DNA of 64,000 nt. Origin: Galdieria partita. Taxonomy: Eukaryota; Rhodophyta; Bangiophyceae; Galdieriales; Galdieriaceae. The position numbers and the translations under genes are program-made. Positions within the stretch are counted from its first letter, which is position 1; every line of letters starts with the position of its first letter. Below are positions 10,662 to 22,643 of this stretch, one piece after another. Where the stretch lies: assembly GCA_025991245.1 (NCBI GenBank), contig BQMJ01000047.1, positions 62,001 through 126,000 of the forward strand. The letters are read 5' to 3'. The notes beneath the pieces are model-generated. The model saw only the letters and a list, made by a program, of their open reading frames with translations, did no database searches and was not told the origin of the DNA.

Positions 10662-11120
10662 CTAATATTGCGCCCTAACTAGAACAAGGGCTTGCAAAGC
10701 GACAACTCTTTGTTCCGAAAGAAATAGGTTCGTTGTACTGTCTTTGTTTCCAAAGAGGTCGTACTTAACGTACAAGACTTGGAAAGTACCTTCACCAAAC
10801 GCAACAGATCAAGAAGCCTCATAGTTGTTGAATACTTTAAGGGAGCCCAAGTTGTACGAAGCTTTAAGTGCATAAAGAGAGAAAGGTTTGATGCTTCCGC
10901 GAACCCAGTTCAACTTTTTTTGAGAATATGCTGCAAAGAAAGCTGAGAAGTTATATTGTATCTTGTATGTTGAATGTATTTTTGTTCGTTTGAGGGAAAG
11001 TGCACAATTTTTGACAAGCCAGTTGCGGTGTTTAGTTGAATGATCAATTCGAAGGCTTATCAAGGTAGTTTCTCGAAACAACAACAGAGTGGCCGAAATT
11101 TTCTTCAAAACCCACTGCAT
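10662..11120 (-). CDS. hypothetical ORF with one in-frame TGA, or two exons
   Basis: From the ATG at 11120 (MQWVLKKISATLLLF) the frame reads 103 codons to a TGA at 10809-10811. The same frame then continues open for about 48 codons to 10662 (VAFGEGTFQVLYVKYDLFGN). The pieces flanking the TGA both look protein-like (FSLYALKASYNLGSLKVFNN before it). Alternatively a 58-nt intron (GTATTC to TTCCAAG) would remove the TGA and shift to another open frame ending at 10679. A stop-interrupted relic, an intron, or a sequencing error are all possible. No family is recognised and no selenocysteine context is apparent. Confidence 0.35.
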
Positions 11121-11445
11121 CGTATTCAGGAAAGGTGGGTAGCTATTTCACAAGTTTGTCACAAGTTTCTGGTTTGAGTGACATTCAGTTTCTTCAAAGG
11201 GAAATGAAGGTGTTTCTGTACTAGGGCCGCGTGGTCACTACTCTTATAACAAGTTGTCTAACTAAAGAGTTGTGGTTATTGTCAAGTTGACAGATTTTGT
11301 GCGAGATATGAACATATTGTTTCATTTATCAAGCTGCTTCAACGAAGAGTTAAGTTGTCTAAGGCAACAAACGAAAGTTTTGATAACCATTTTCAACAAC
11401 GGGACACCACAGCAGTGCTTCATTTCGAGAATTCATACGTGAACT
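11121..11445. other. intergenic, nothing seen
   Basis: About 325 bp between two minus-strand genes with no supported feature. Confidence 0.4.
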
Positions 11446-11793
11446 TTAGTCAAATAAACCAAAGCCCAAATCTTCATCGCTTTCTTCTGCTGCTTCCTCT
11501 TTCTCTACTGCCTTGGCGTTTTCCTTAGTTTCTCCTCCTGCTGCAAGTGGAGCTGCTCCTATTGCTGCTGCAACTGCAGCTGTCGAACCGGATGGCACAG
11601 TTGTCATTTTCTGTAAACCTTGTTCAATCAGTTCGTTCAAATCTTTTCCATTCAATGCTTCCACAACTTGCGTTACACGATCCTCTTCCACTTCGATGCC
11701 CACAGAAGTCAATATTTTTTTAACATCTTCTGCTGTTGGTTTTCCGTGTTTGCTTCCCAACTGTGCTAGGAAATAGGCTGCTAAATACTTCAT
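11446..11793 (-). CDS. RPLP2: 60S acidic ribosomal protein P2
   Basis: 115 residues starting MKYLAAYFLAQLGSK, the family's typical N-terminus; the frame extends 15 codons upstream without good similarity, so the ATG at 11793 was chosen. The dimerisation half is followed by an Ala/Gly hinge (AAVAAAIGAAPLAAGG), an acidic tract, and the near-invariant tail ESDEDLGFGLFD that contacts elongation factors. P2 pairs with P1 on P0 to form the lateral stalk of the large subunit and recruits translational GTPases. Length matches the family. Confidence 0.95.
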   Translation of the reverse strand: MKYLAAYFLAQLGSKHGKPTAEDVKKILTSVGIEVEEDRVTQVVEALNGKDLNELIEQGLQKMTTVPSGSTAAVAAAIGAAPLAAGGETKENAKAVEKEEAAEESDEDLGFGLFD

Positions 11794-12071
11794 CTCGAAG
11801 CAATAATTCGTCTGAAGAATAATGGACGACGACGTCAAAGTTCATTTGATTCTTAATTCCTGCCATGATCCATTTCTAATTATCTTCACATTACTCCATC
11901 GTCATCACCTATCGGGAACCATTATATTAAAAAAGTCATCATACTGAAAGAGAATTTTTCATAAATATGTATATATGTTGCAGTCCTTTCGTTTGGGAGC
12001 AGAGACGGAATTGAGTCTGTTTTCCTTGTACTGACTACTTCATCTTGTCAATTCTTTGCAGAAACTTGATT

Positions 12072-12646
12072 ATGCCCTATAATTTGTCAGCATCTTTGCA
12101 GCAGCCACAGGAAGCGTTGCCTACAAGTGATAGTGCCCAGTTAGTGCTGTGGTACTGGTATTCCCGTGGGAGGGTTCCTTTGGAAGCAACTATGTCAACA
12201 CAGTTTAAGTTTCCGTTACAAGTTGCTGTTGTGAGGAAGTTGGTTGTGATGCTGTCAGTTTTCGATAAAAGATGAAATGTAATGTACCATTCTTCACTCC
12301 GTTGTTTTACCAAAGGAAAGACTACAGAAGCAAATGGAAGAAGCTGTAGCAAAAGTGAATCGAAGAACAATAGCTTATTGGAGATGTTGCTTGCTCGAGA
12401 AGACAACAGTGCTATGATATTGGTGAATGATAGTTTGGCTTAGTGGAACATCTTGTTTTACTTATTGTTAACTTCATAGCTAAGTCGTACAATTTTTGTT
12501 TCTCCGTCTGTTTTAGTCACATATAATGAAACGTTTTTCCGTACCAAGCAAGATGTTGTGTCACTTCAAACTATTTTTAATAAAGCACATCGCAATGAGT
12601 TCATGCCGAAACATCAAAAGATACGGGTATTCATTCATCCAACTTG
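12072..12646 (+). other. probable small spliced gene, unresolved
   Basis: An ATG at 12072 opens a 67-codon frame (MPYNLSASLQQPQEALPT). Further on, a frame from about 12285 (NNSLLEMLLAREDNSAMILV) can join across a roughly 80-nt intron ending in CTGTTTTAG to a last exon at 12518-12646 (ITYNETFFRTKQDVVSLQT) in phase. The join between the first and middle pieces is ambiguous because two frames of the middle piece are open. No family is recognised. Confidence 0.35.
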
Positions 12647-12710
12647 ACAATGTTAAATTTCAAAAACCTCCACAATATACTAGTGACTAGAGGGATTGAA
12701 ATATGATTGT

Positions 12711-14011
12711 CTATTGGTTTGGGTAAAAACTCCTTGTCATTTGTCGACTTTTACAAAACTTTTCTGTAGATCTGTTAAATGGCCCCTCTCTTAGTAAGCC
12801 TTGAATGAACTCTTGAATTCTTTCATGAGCAACTAGGTTTAGCTCAATTAGAAGATTTTCATAGATAATTGGTGGTGGCAGCTTGGTCTCTGGTGTCTGC
12901 ATAACTACACTGCTTTTGCTAGTTGAGGTTGAAGTAGAATGCCGAATGGAGTTATCACCCTCGTTGTAGAAACAAGAATTGTGTTCCACCTTTGTCTTCA
13001 TGTCATGAAAATGTAATCCTGGGTTCGAGTTGTTACTTATTATATTGTTGCCAGAGTGTGTCTTGTTTGTTGTTGGCAACAAAGGAGTGTCGTAATTTTG
13101 TCTTTGAAAGTTTTGCATCGTGCCGCTCAAAGACTGTTTCTCTGAAACTGTGCATCGAGATAGGTCAAAGGGAACTTGACTCAATTGTCTGAATGAATTT
13201 CTCTGTTCACAATGAGATGAACTGTCCAGAGAGATTTCTTTGTCTGAAGAGTTTCCATTATGATCGACAATTTTTGATTTTTGACGTGATGCTTGAAATA
13301 CCATTTCTTTTTGAAAACTATGGTCCAAAGTTGCATACTGTTGCTGTTGTATCGAATTGCTTTCAACTAAGAAGCTTTTGTCAGGATTAGGGTTGCAGAA
13401 GATGTCAACTTGTTTCCCTTCGGCATGGTAGTTATCTCCAATACCTTTTGAGGTTCTTCGGTGCAATGAAGACGTTGAAGAAAGAGGTCTTCTTTGTTTA
13501 CAAGACAATCTGGAATGACTTGTTGTATCTAATGTTCTGCTATCTTTCTCAATTTTACGGAATTCTGGAGCATTCTCGACTGAATGCTGGGAAACCGAAG
13601 CTTCTGAATGATTATCCGATGCTTGTTCTAGAACAAAGTTCGTAGCCAAATTCTTTCGATGCAGTTCTAGAGTCAATACATTATTCAACACTTCTGCAAA
13701 GTACTGTGCATCTATGAGTGAAACATATTGAATACCAAGGATAGAATTTATCTGCGACTGGTCTATTCTATAGGCATGAAAGGTATCCGAAACAACTTCA
13801 TATAAAGACTCGTTGGAGATGTATTCTTCTAGAAGTATTCTTCCAGTGGAAGCGATTATACAATGAAAACGAGCTCTTTTCGATTGACTTGAGCAATTTT
13901 TATGTTCCCAAGATACAGCAACCACAACCTTTTACAGAATCAATCAAAGTTCAAAAGGTATTTCATACCTACTTCTTTGCCTAGTATTTCCCACTCAACA
14001 TTGCCTTCCAT
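12711..14011 (-). CDS. hypothetical protein, two exons, 418 residues
   Basis: Exon 1 is 14011-13973 (MEGNVEWEILGKE) and exon 2 is 13928-12711, joined in phase over a 44-nt GTAGGT...AAAAG intron. Residues 1 to about 100 look like a folded alpha/beta domain (VVVAVSWEHKNCS, FHCIIASTGRILLEEYIS, INSILGIQYVSLIDAQYF). A long Ser/Gln/Asn-rich disordered middle of about 230 residues follows, then a short helical end (NLLIELNLVAHERIQEFIQG). A domain plus disordered tail suggests a regulatory or scaffold protein. I recognise no family. Confidence 0.7.
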
Positions 14012-14963
14012 GCAAACCGCTTGATAGATAGCCCTAATGAATTGGTAAGTATCTGTTCTCATAGAGAATCACTTTCATTTACTTTGTTGTTACGGCACCT
14101 AAAATGGAGCAGTTGTCTCCTAGAACTTGACATACAAAATGTTCTTCAAAATTTGTTAGATATCAAGAATTTTTGGAATGTTTGTTTATATACCTATATT
14201 TGACTGCGAAGTTTCTTCTTCAGTCGTTGAATCTTTCGTAATAGATGTCTCGCAAATAGACGTTGACTTGGATAAGGAATTGTCGAACATAATTATCAAG
14301 TATACTTATTGGATAATCATGAGAATGGAATTTTTGAGTTGCATAAAAGATGTCCCTTCAACGGACACTTTCAACGACCCTTGATGGAACGTTGTTTCTA
14401 GACAGCCCTTTCGTTTGGATAGTGTATCGTCCAAAGGACTTCACTATTTTCAAAACTTTCTTCTATCAAGTATTTGGATAAACAACTACCATGTGCTTTT
14501 TATTGTGAAGAGTTTTAACAGGGAGAGAAGACGTATTTGTCTACAAGAGCTTTCATCGAAAAGCGTTCAATTCTTATTTTTCTCTTTCTTCCGCCTGACA
14601 GTTTTTAATGTTCTCAGAACTTTTATGATTTTGCCTTTTCCCAAACCAAGGAACCAACTAATTTGACATAGACACTCGTTTGTTTGTTGTTACAAGACTG
14701 AAACAAAGCTACGGTTTTCCTTTTCAGATAAGCAGGTATAGCACACTACTTGTACAGACATTGGAAGCAGTAAAGAAGACTGTTGTGGGCTACATTTAGT
14801 CAGCCAGTTTTATTTTTGACATTATTTGCTTAATCTCATGCTATTTAACTATCACAGCTATAACAGTTTCAACATTGTATTTTCGTTGTCAAAAAAGCCT
14901 TCTAAAGACGAATTCTTCATGATCTCTTCCTTCTCCTAACCAATTGGCAATAGACAATTTATT
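14012..14963. other. gap of about 950 bp with short frames only
   Basis: Upstream of the minus-strand gene. A 68-codon ATG frame at 14181-14384 (acidic, VIDVSQIDVDLDKELSN) and an 83-codon frame at 14415-14666 are open on the plus strand but lack a recognisable domain or a consistent splice linking them. One of them could be an exon; I cannot support a gene. Confidence 0.35.
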
Positions 14964-15775
14964 ATGATATCTTTTATAATATGTAAAGCAGCAACTGCTT
15001 CGTGGGAACTTCGAAAAGGAAAATTCACAAGAAGAAGAAACTTACAATCAGAATACCCTTGTCTTTGTAAGAAACCACATATTGTACGAAAGTTTGAGAG
15101 AGTTGGAAGAGTCTCACCCATCAACACAATCATGGATATGTTGCCGTTGCAAACCAAACAAGCCTTACCTGATGAAGAAGACTTGGGAACTTCATATTAT
15201 TGGGAGCAGATTGCGCATACTTTTACTCTCTTGCATCACATACAACAACATCCCAGTGATGCACACGCTCTGTATCTTTTGCGGTTCTCACTGGATCAGT
15301 TTTATGGAGTACAGAGTTTTCTGTTTATTTACTTGAGAGACAAAACTCTAGTCATGGCAGACAAAAGACCATTTCCAAGGTTCGTATATAGTTCCCTTTA
15401 CCTCTTTCTCTTTCTTATGTTTCTAGTCTTTCCCTGGTCCTGCATCAATCTACTAGACTGCTTCCTAGATATCTCATTAGGGAACTAATTAAAGTTGCAG
15501 CGGATGAATTATATTACAGAAGAGTAGAGGATGAGGAGCAAGAGGAGCTTGCGAAACTAGCCAAGACACGCGCCTCATTGTTGTCAAGCTCCTTGCGTTG
15601 TTTAGAGATAGAGTCCGAAATACGGATTTGGCTACTTGCGATAGGAAAACTGGAAGGACCATACACAGAAATACTCAAAGTTTATGAGTTGGACAGCGAG
15701 CAATTGGATGTTTGTGAAGGTTTATTATCTCAACTTTTGAAGCAACTCGAATATTATAGAGAACGTCAGGAATGA
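14964..15775 (+). CDS. hypothetical protein, two exons, possibly organelle-targeted
   Basis: Exon 1 is 14964-15379 and exon 2 is 15457-15775, joined over a 77-nt intron (PFPR, then LLPRYLIRELIKVAADELYY). The N-terminal 50 residues are basic (ELRKGKFTRRRNLQS) and may be a targeting peptide. The remainder is helical: a segment around YYWEQIAHTFTLLHHIQQHP, a charged stretch EDEEQEELAKLAK, and a long C-terminal helix (EQLDVCEGLLSQLLKQLEYY). No membrane segment remains once the intron is removed. No family is recognised. Confidence 0.65.
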
Positions 15776-15793
15776 AGACAAAAAACATGGAAT

Positions 15794-17336
15794 CTATTGT
15801 GAAGGATATGGTTTTTTAACTAAAGTCGATATAGCTTCATTCACATCTTGGAATACATAATCTGCAGGGTCATTTGGATCATTATCCCCTTTGTTAGTAG
15901 AGAAGCAACCTAGACACAATATAAACTTGACGAATAGATACTTTATCTACTTCACCTGTTCGAACGAGTATGGGAATCCAAGGTTTTCCTGCGTTTCTAG
16001 CTCCTCGAATGTCAGCAGCTGGATTATCTCCAATAGCATAAATCACTTCCAAATCTGAATAGCCTTGGGAAAGAGCTTGCTTTCTTAACAAATTTTCCAT
16101 ATAACTAAGTCATTTGATAACTTGGAAAGCAAAATAGTCAAAGTATTCATCATTACCGATACTGTATGGAATAAGGTTTACCATACTGGATATACGGAAG
16201 AGGTTTTCCAACTAATTCCTGATATATTTCTTCCAAAGCTAAACGAAACGCACCTTGACCGAAACTATGAGAGATATTTTCAAAAATCAATGTTGAATCA
16301 GTAACTATTCAAACTTACCGCGGGAAAGGGTACTCGTTGGCCCATACAAAATCTGGATTAGTAAAATATACTTTAACCTATTCAGACCTATTCAATAATT
16401 ACGTGTATCGATATAGTCCATTTCAAACCTCTTCTTGTGTCACAAATACAATTCGACTATTCGATTGCAAAATATCACAAATGATTTGAATATCTCGACC
16501 CCAGTCGGTCGAGTCGGACATAATCTATAAAAAATGTGAAAACTCGAGAAATAGCAAAACAAAACACAAGTTACCAGAATGCCCCCTATTGGCTTATGCA
16601 ACGCCTGTTGGTCCCAACTAGTCTTTCTAACTTTTTCATAGTCACAAAAGGGAGTAGCCTAAGTTTTGAAATTCAGCTTGTAACGTTTTCAAGTCAAATT
16701 CAGCAGGTACTTCAGGTTCAAGTCTACCAATTTCTTCAATTGGAATTACATAACGAAAGCCATAACTGGAAGCAACTACGTCTGGATGCCCTCTGCCAAC
16801 ACATACAACCGCCAATTCCTCTTTGTTAAACTTGCAACTGAAACGTTATGAAGAATCCTTTCTAGACCTCTCCTTAACTAACCTTTGCAGAAAGTTCTCT
16901 CAAAGGAGTATGACTCAAAACTATTTGATCACTTTGAATGGGTAGATTGAACCATTCCGAAAGCTGCCTATTCCTCTGGATTCTAGTTCAAAATAGCGGC
17001 TATACAGATAGTCCCAACCTTGCTTTCTCTGCCTCGGTGCACCCTCCTCCGTTGGTTAAAAAAGCAATAGGAAACTTTTGTCTATTATACATCTTATATA
17101 ATTCTAACAAAGCCTTCTTAGCTATCAAAAGAGCGTTAATTGTAAATACTTTGGCTCAATGCTCGAAAGACAAAACTACCAGGATCAAGTACTTGTTTCC
17201 CTCTTATCAACACTCCATCAATATCAAACACAAAAGCAGCAGTTTTATTGTTGGAAATACTATATTGTCTTCTAAAAGAATGGTTACGTAAATACCTTTC
17301 ATAACGTTGCCAAGTAAACCATCTTAAACGCAGCAT
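15794..17336 (-). CDS. HDHD5: HAD-superfamily phosphatase of HDHD5/CECR5 type, multi-exon
   Basis: Exon pieces on the minus strand read in order as a HAD hydrolase. The first exon has a basic presequence and motif I with its nucleophile (FVFDIDGVLIRGKQVLD). Next come FPIAFLTNGGGCTEAEKA, with the motif II Thr, then VLSHTPLREL and an ELAVVCVGRGHPD strand. The motif IV region EVIYAIGDNPAADIRGARNAG is followed by a final exon DPADYVFQDVNEAIS ending at 15794. This is the HAD-IIA layout of the HDHD5 (CECR5) family, whose members are generally mitochondrial; the substrate is unknown. At least four short introns. The 5' end of exon 1 looks like a mitochondrial presequence (MLRLRWFTWQRYERY). Confidence 0.8.
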
Positions 17337-17530
17337 ATTCTAAAATTCACAATTCCTGATTACAATCGATTCTGTTGGTAACTTAACAAGAACGCTAGTT
17401 AGTCTCGACTAACTCGTATCGGTACTTGATAGATAGATAGAAAACAAACTGGAAACGTTACAGTAAATTACAGTCGACAACTATTTTGTGTACCGGGACT
17501 AGCTTTTTATGGGTTTGAAACTGTGACAAA

Positions 17531-20500
17531 ATGGACCCTGCAGCTTTTATTGTGAGAGACCTCGACAAAGAGCTGCCTCAAGTGTCTAAGAATGTCGATG
17601 CAGAAAAGAAGAGAGGACGCTCTTCAAGTGACTTGTCAATGGGTTGGCTATTACGTTTATTCCGCTCTGACTTTTTCGATGCCTGGATGGCGGTGACCTA
17701 TTTATACCGCTACAGAGGGTCTAGAGGAGTTCACGACTATTTGTGTAACGAATTGTACAAACTATCCGATGAAGACTTGGAATTATATCTTCCCCAACTA
17801 TGGTAAGCGTTTATTCCAAAATACGGCAATTGAGCATCACTTCCCTTTTTATAGCAACTTGTTAGTTCATCACGCCCAAAATTCTGTAGCCCTTGAAAAG
17901 TTTGTGATGGATAAGTGTGCACAGTCTATGCATTTTGCCCTTCAGGTTAGTTTAAGGAATTTGTTGAGTTGCAAGCTCAAATATTGGAAGGTATACTGGT
18001 TTTTGCAAGCTGCCTGCGAAGACTGTCATAGAGAAAGGCTCCCAAGGGTTCAGCAGTTACGCACACTTTGTGAGACTGCTGCAGTGAATGGTTACTATCA
18101 GTCCACATCTCTCCCAGCTGCTTACAACAAGGAATCTCTGCTTACTAAGGATTTGCATCCTTCTTTGTCTTCGAATGATATCTTAAAGGAGACAACACGG
18201 TTACGTTCAAATTCGGAACCAGAGCCCTATCATAGAAGTGGAGTTAGTGATATATCTAGTCTTAGTTCTTTCCACTCTGAAGTCAGCCGCTCACTTAATA
18301 GTTCTCCTCGTGTCAAGGAAAGAAAACATGAAGATTTGACTTTGCGTAAAGAGAGTCTTTCGACGGTATCATCACATTCTACTCCTGAAAGGAAGTCGAG
18401 TCATTCTTCAGTCATTAACCACTTTGGGAGTCGAACAAGACCTCCCAAGATGCCAAGTTGTGCTAGTTACCTGGATCGAGGTCAAAGTAGGAAGGAGAAA
18501 GAAAATCATTCAGTTGATGTGGATGAGTTGGCATCACAACAAATACACGAACTTATTGAGGACGTATTATATAGAGTGGAGAGGAATTTTCTGTTGAAGC
18601 AAGATTGGCTTGATGCAGGCTTTCTTTTATCAAAGGAATATTTTGAAACGTCACTGAGTATGAGTGACGCACTTTCTCTTTGTCGAAGAGCTTCGGGTAT
18701 CATCGATACCAATGTATCGTCTCATGAAGAAGAGACTAGTAATATTTCTGATTATCAAAACATCGAATCAGATTCTTGTTTGATAGAAAAATTTGAAGAT
18801 TCGCGCGAGAAGCTGAATAATCCATTTGATACGAGAAATGAGTCAACAAGTCAACTATCTCCTGAGCTCAAAGCTATGTTGGCTTCCAAACAAGAAAGAT
18901 TCGACTATTTCAATGATGGTTTAGTGTTTGTTAAGCATTTGGTCCGTCTCTCTTCAGCAGCCAGAGATGCTCCTTCCGACAAGAGATATAGTTTCATTCA
19001 ACGGGGATTGGACCGTATCAATGAATTGTTTTTAAGACGTAAGTGTTTTCATTTGTTGTGAATTTTTTATGATCTGTTTCCTAGGAATGTCTGGTTTGGA
19101 ATCACATCCATCACCTTTGAAGCCGCCTCCCCAGCTTCCATCCTTGGAGTGGCTTGCACAACAAGGAAGAGCAGTAGCATTGCGTAGTTTGCATCTTCCG
19201 ATAGCAAGAGCTGTATCAAGGGTACTTCGCATTCTTCGCTTTGTTCCTGAAGAAACTATTGTCTTTCCCACCAGAACACGAGTTCCCTTCTTGGTATTTG
19301 TTGAAGTTGTGGAGACCAATATGTTGTGTTGTAGTCAATATGTTTTTTTTGAACATATGCTTATGGATGATTATGAAGAGACTGATGACAAGGATATTGT
19401 AGCAGTAATGGAGAGTCCACACATTGCCAATCATATTGCAAGGAAAAGAACTCTATCGAGTGAAGAAACGCCTCCTTCATCAAAGGAAACCCGAAGTGGA
19501 AGTGTGGAGTCTTCAACTACTCCGGGCAGTAAGCAAAAGGAACATGTTCGAAACGCTGTTTATGGGAATGCTGGTACTGCTGTCAACATGGACGAATATG
19601 TAGAGAGGGGAAAGGAAGATTTGGAAGATCCAGATTCTATCATTTCTCGTGATGCCGCGTTGTTAGCTGTTTATGGAGAAATTTGGCACTGGAAAGCTGA
19701 AAGAATACGTAAAGTAAGTGGTTGCTAATATTTTTCTTGAAGCGCAAATGATAGTTCTATTTAGGCTTCTCCTTTTGGTCACTTTCCTGGTTGGAAATTG
19801 GCATCCTTCATAGTAAAAGCTGGCGATGATCTTCGTCAAGAACAATTAGCAGTTCAACTCATTGCACAATTCCGAAATATCTTTGTCGAAGAGGATTTGG
19901 CATTGTGGGTTCGACCCTTCACTGTAGTTTGTTTAAGTGCTGATTCGGGTTTGGTTGAAACGTTGCCTGATGCTGTGTCCTTGCATGCTCTAAAGAAGAG
20001 AACTCCCAATTTCGTCACTCTTTTAGACTACTTTGAAAGAGTTTACGGTCCAAAGGATAGCAAAAGATTTAGAAAAGCCCAGAGAAACTTTGTAGAAAGT
20101 ATGGCCGGATATTCACTGGTTTGCTATCTTCTTCAAATCAAGGATCGACATAACGGAAATATTATGTTGGACTCTCAAGGACGAGTAATTCATATCGACT
20201 TTGGATTCATGTTGGGCAATTCCCCTGGTTCCATTCGTTTTGAGTCTGCTCCATTCAAGTTAACTACAGAGTTTGTGGAAGTGATGGGAGGAACTCATAG
20301 TGAAGCATTTCATTATTTTCGAGAACTGATGGTGCAAGGTTTCTTAGCAGCTAGAAAGCACCATGAAAAGTTAACAACTTTGGTTGAAATCATGATTGAA
20401 GGAACAAAGATTCCTTGTATGCATGGTGGCCATAATGTACTGGAGTCTTTTCGACAAAGATTTTGTTTGGGTCTGTTGGAAAATGAATGCATTCATCATA

Positions 20501-20586
20501 TGTTGTCTCTGATTGACGAAAGTGTGGATAACTGGAGAACAAAACAATATGATCGTTATCAATTTTACACCAATGGTATATTATAA
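17531..20586 (+). CDS. PI4KB: phosphatidylinositol 4-kinase beta-type
   Basis: Exons begin at 17531; later ones are 17991-19038, 19085-19713 and 19765-20586, with introns of 44-53 nt. The N-terminal PIK helical domain ends in ALEKFVMDKCAQSMHFALQV and WFLQAACED. A long Ser-rich linker follows. The kinase domain has the glycine-loop region FIVKAGDDLRQEQLA, the catalytic loop KDRHNGNIML and the activation segment IDFGFMLGNSPG, all intact. The end (QFYTNGIL) matches PI4KB. It phosphorylates phosphatidylinositol at D4, making Golgi PI4P that drives vesicle budding. The start ATG at 17531 gives an acceptable N-terminus. Confidence 0.93.
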
Positions 20587-20795
20587 AGATATCAATGAAC
20601 GAACTTGATTAGTTTTTAACTTCCCAATGAGAAACATTTATTATTTTCCCGAAAAACTAACTTTGCACATCAAACAATTATAAACCCTAAAACTTCCCAC
20701 CCAAAAACCTTGGAACAATTCATATATCTTCTACCATTATATGCCAATATATATATATTGAATACATATATGGCTCTTGCTCAACAAACAGAGCT

Positions 20796-22643
20796 CTATC
20801 TACAACGATGCTTATACTCTTCCTTCAAAATCTGATAAGCCAAAATAACTTGTTGCATTTTCCTTTTTGAAAGCTCCAAATCATTCTTGTTCAAGTCCGG
20901 GTGCCATCGAAGTGCCTGTTGTCGATAAGCTCGTTTCACTTCACTCATTGAAGCACTATTGCTAACTTCGAGAATCACATATGGATCAAAATAACTTTCT
21001 GAAGAAAAGCTTCCAAAAGAATTGGGCTCACTAGAATAACTAGAATGCGATGAGAAATTCTCTGCATCCCATCCTGAGGCATAAGACGGATCGTGATGGC
21101 CATAACCTGTCTTGCTATAACTACCAGGACCTCCAAAGTCTCTTGAATTGAATGAACCTGAATGAAACCAAGACTCACGTTCTTCCTCCCAAGTGCTCCA
21201 ATATTGTTGCCACATGTGTTCATCCCAAATACTGTCCTTCCAACTTTCACTGTTTCTTGAAAACCAATCTTCCCACGACTCTTTCTCATCACTGGAAGAA
21301 AAACTATGGGCCTCTCTCATGTGACGTTTCTCTACAAATTCTGACCACATGCTCTCTCGTTGCTGTTTCCAAGTATTCCACATTCTCTCTTCAAACATTT
21401 CTCTCTCCATTTCCAAATAACTGTCCTCAACTACTTTTGACTGGTCTTGCTTCTTGAATTCCGTAAACTCTCTTTCTACTCGTTCTTGAGTAAGTGACTG
21501 CATAAATGATAATTTAACACCATGGCATAGCAACAAGCTCTGTAAAAAATTTGCAGTTCTATCACTTGCAACAGCAAAAATAGAAGAAACGGCCAAAGAA
21601 TTTAAAGGTTTCAAACTCAAGTAACTGGGCACAAAATCTTTCAAGCCACAATCCAAAACTGGGACAACTTCAACTCCAAAAACATTCCAATCTCGAAAGT
21701 CGGATAAAAATGCCATAGAAGTACTATCCGGAACCTCATAAAATACGGTAACTTGAGTGGTACGATGAGTACCAGTCCCCGACATTGCTCGAAAAAGATG
21801 CCACTTCAGAAATGACCTTACTGCTGCCATGCCTTGTGGACAATCTACAAATATGAAAAGTCGCTCTGACTTACTCGGATATATATAATCCAGTCCATCA
21901 CCCATAATAGGACTCATAAAAACTTGTTCGCCAACTTTCTTTGAAAGTTTACAAGGGTCATTTTGCTTGCTGATGACGAGCTCAACTGTATTCGAATTAT
22001 CCACAAAGAATGGTGCAGACGCAATAATTGCCAAGGACGAACAGCTACTATTCGAAGGCTTGCCACCTATTTGAACAAATTGACCAGGTCGATCATGCGT
22101 CCAATCTTGACTAGCGTTCACTGGTTCCCTCTCAACAGTGATAAGCAAAAGGTCTTCCGAAATACTGCAAGGACGGACGGAACGAATTCGACCCATAATT
22201 CTCAGCAAACTTTGTTTCGAAGCATCCTCTGTGACTGGCCGCATAAAACCGGGTCTCCAAAATGTATTTATAAAACTCTTTTGGGAGTCTGGGTCGTTTT
22301 CTTCAAAATTTAACGTTTCAAAGTCCTTCAACCTATTAGCTTTGCCAAACAGAAAAGAAAGACATTTCAAAGGCAAGTGCAGCTTCCACGTAGTCCCAGT
22401 GGGCTTTTTCTCCTGAAATATTGCTGCATCCTGCTCTGAAGCTGCGGAAGCGACGGGAATTGCACGAGAGAATCTTGAAGTTCGCGCAGCTCCCCAACAT
22501 GTCTTGCTTGAAGATAAAAGACTCCTTCTACTTTCTCCAAGAAAGTACGTCGACGAACTATTACTGCAACCAAAGAAACCATTGGTCGATAGGACAGGAG
22601 TCTTCTGTCCTAAAACACTGGGTGACTCTACAAAAGTTTGCAT
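20796..22643 (-). CDS. FNR-like oxidoreductase fused to a C-terminal DnaJ domain, plastid-type leader
   Basis: Single exon of 615 residues. The Ser-rich, acid-poor N-terminus (about 1-75) looks like a plastid transit peptide. About 145-390 resembles the ferredoxin-NADP reductase-like fold of FNR/PKIWI502-type proteins (DRPGQFVQIGG, LVISKQNDPCKLSKKVG). Then comes a Trp/Glu-rich charged region (REMFEERMWNTWKQQRESMW), a Ser/Gly/Tyr linker, and a complete J domain at about 553-615 with HPD at 581-583 (QQALRWHPDLNKN). J domains stimulate Hsp70 ATPase, so the protein may bring plastid Hsp70 to an oxidoreductase-like module. Flavin and NADP binding are not proven by visible motifs. The fusion lies in one unbroken frame. 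Confidence 0.75.
   Translation of the reverse strand: MQTFVESPSVLGQKTPVLSTNGFFGCSNSSSTYFLGESRRSLLSSSKTCWGAARTSRFSRAIPVASAASEQDAAIFQEKKPTGTTWKLHLPLKCLSFLFGKANRLKDFETLNFEENDPDSQKSFINTFWRPGFMRPVTEDASKQSLLRIMGRIRSVRPCSISEDLLLITVEREPVNASQDWTHDRPGQFVQIGGKPSNSSCSSLAIIASAPFFVDNSNTVELVISKQNDPCKLSKKVGEQVFMSPIMGDGLDYIYPSKSERLFIFVDCPQGMAAVRSFLKWHLFRAMSGTGTHRTTQVTVFYEVPDSTSMAFLSDFRDWNVFGVEVVPVLDCGLKDFVPSYLSLKPLNSLAVSSIFAVASDRTANFLQSLLLCHGVKLSFMQSLTQERVEREFTEFKKQDQSKVVEDSYLEMEREMFEERMWNTWKQQRESMWSEFVEKRHMREAHSFSSSDEKESWEDWFSRNSESWKDSIWDEHMWQQYWSTWEEERESWFHSGSFNSRDFGGPGSYSKTGYGHHDPSYASGWDAENFSSHSSYSSEPNSFGSFSSESYFDPYVILEVSNSASMSEVKRAYRQQALRWHPDLNKNDLELSKRKMQQVILAYQILKEEYKHRCR

Noticed and set aside
10800-10820. 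TGA as selenocysteine codon
   Set aside because: No known selenoprotein motif around it and no obvious SECIS hairpin; an intron or relic explains it more simply.
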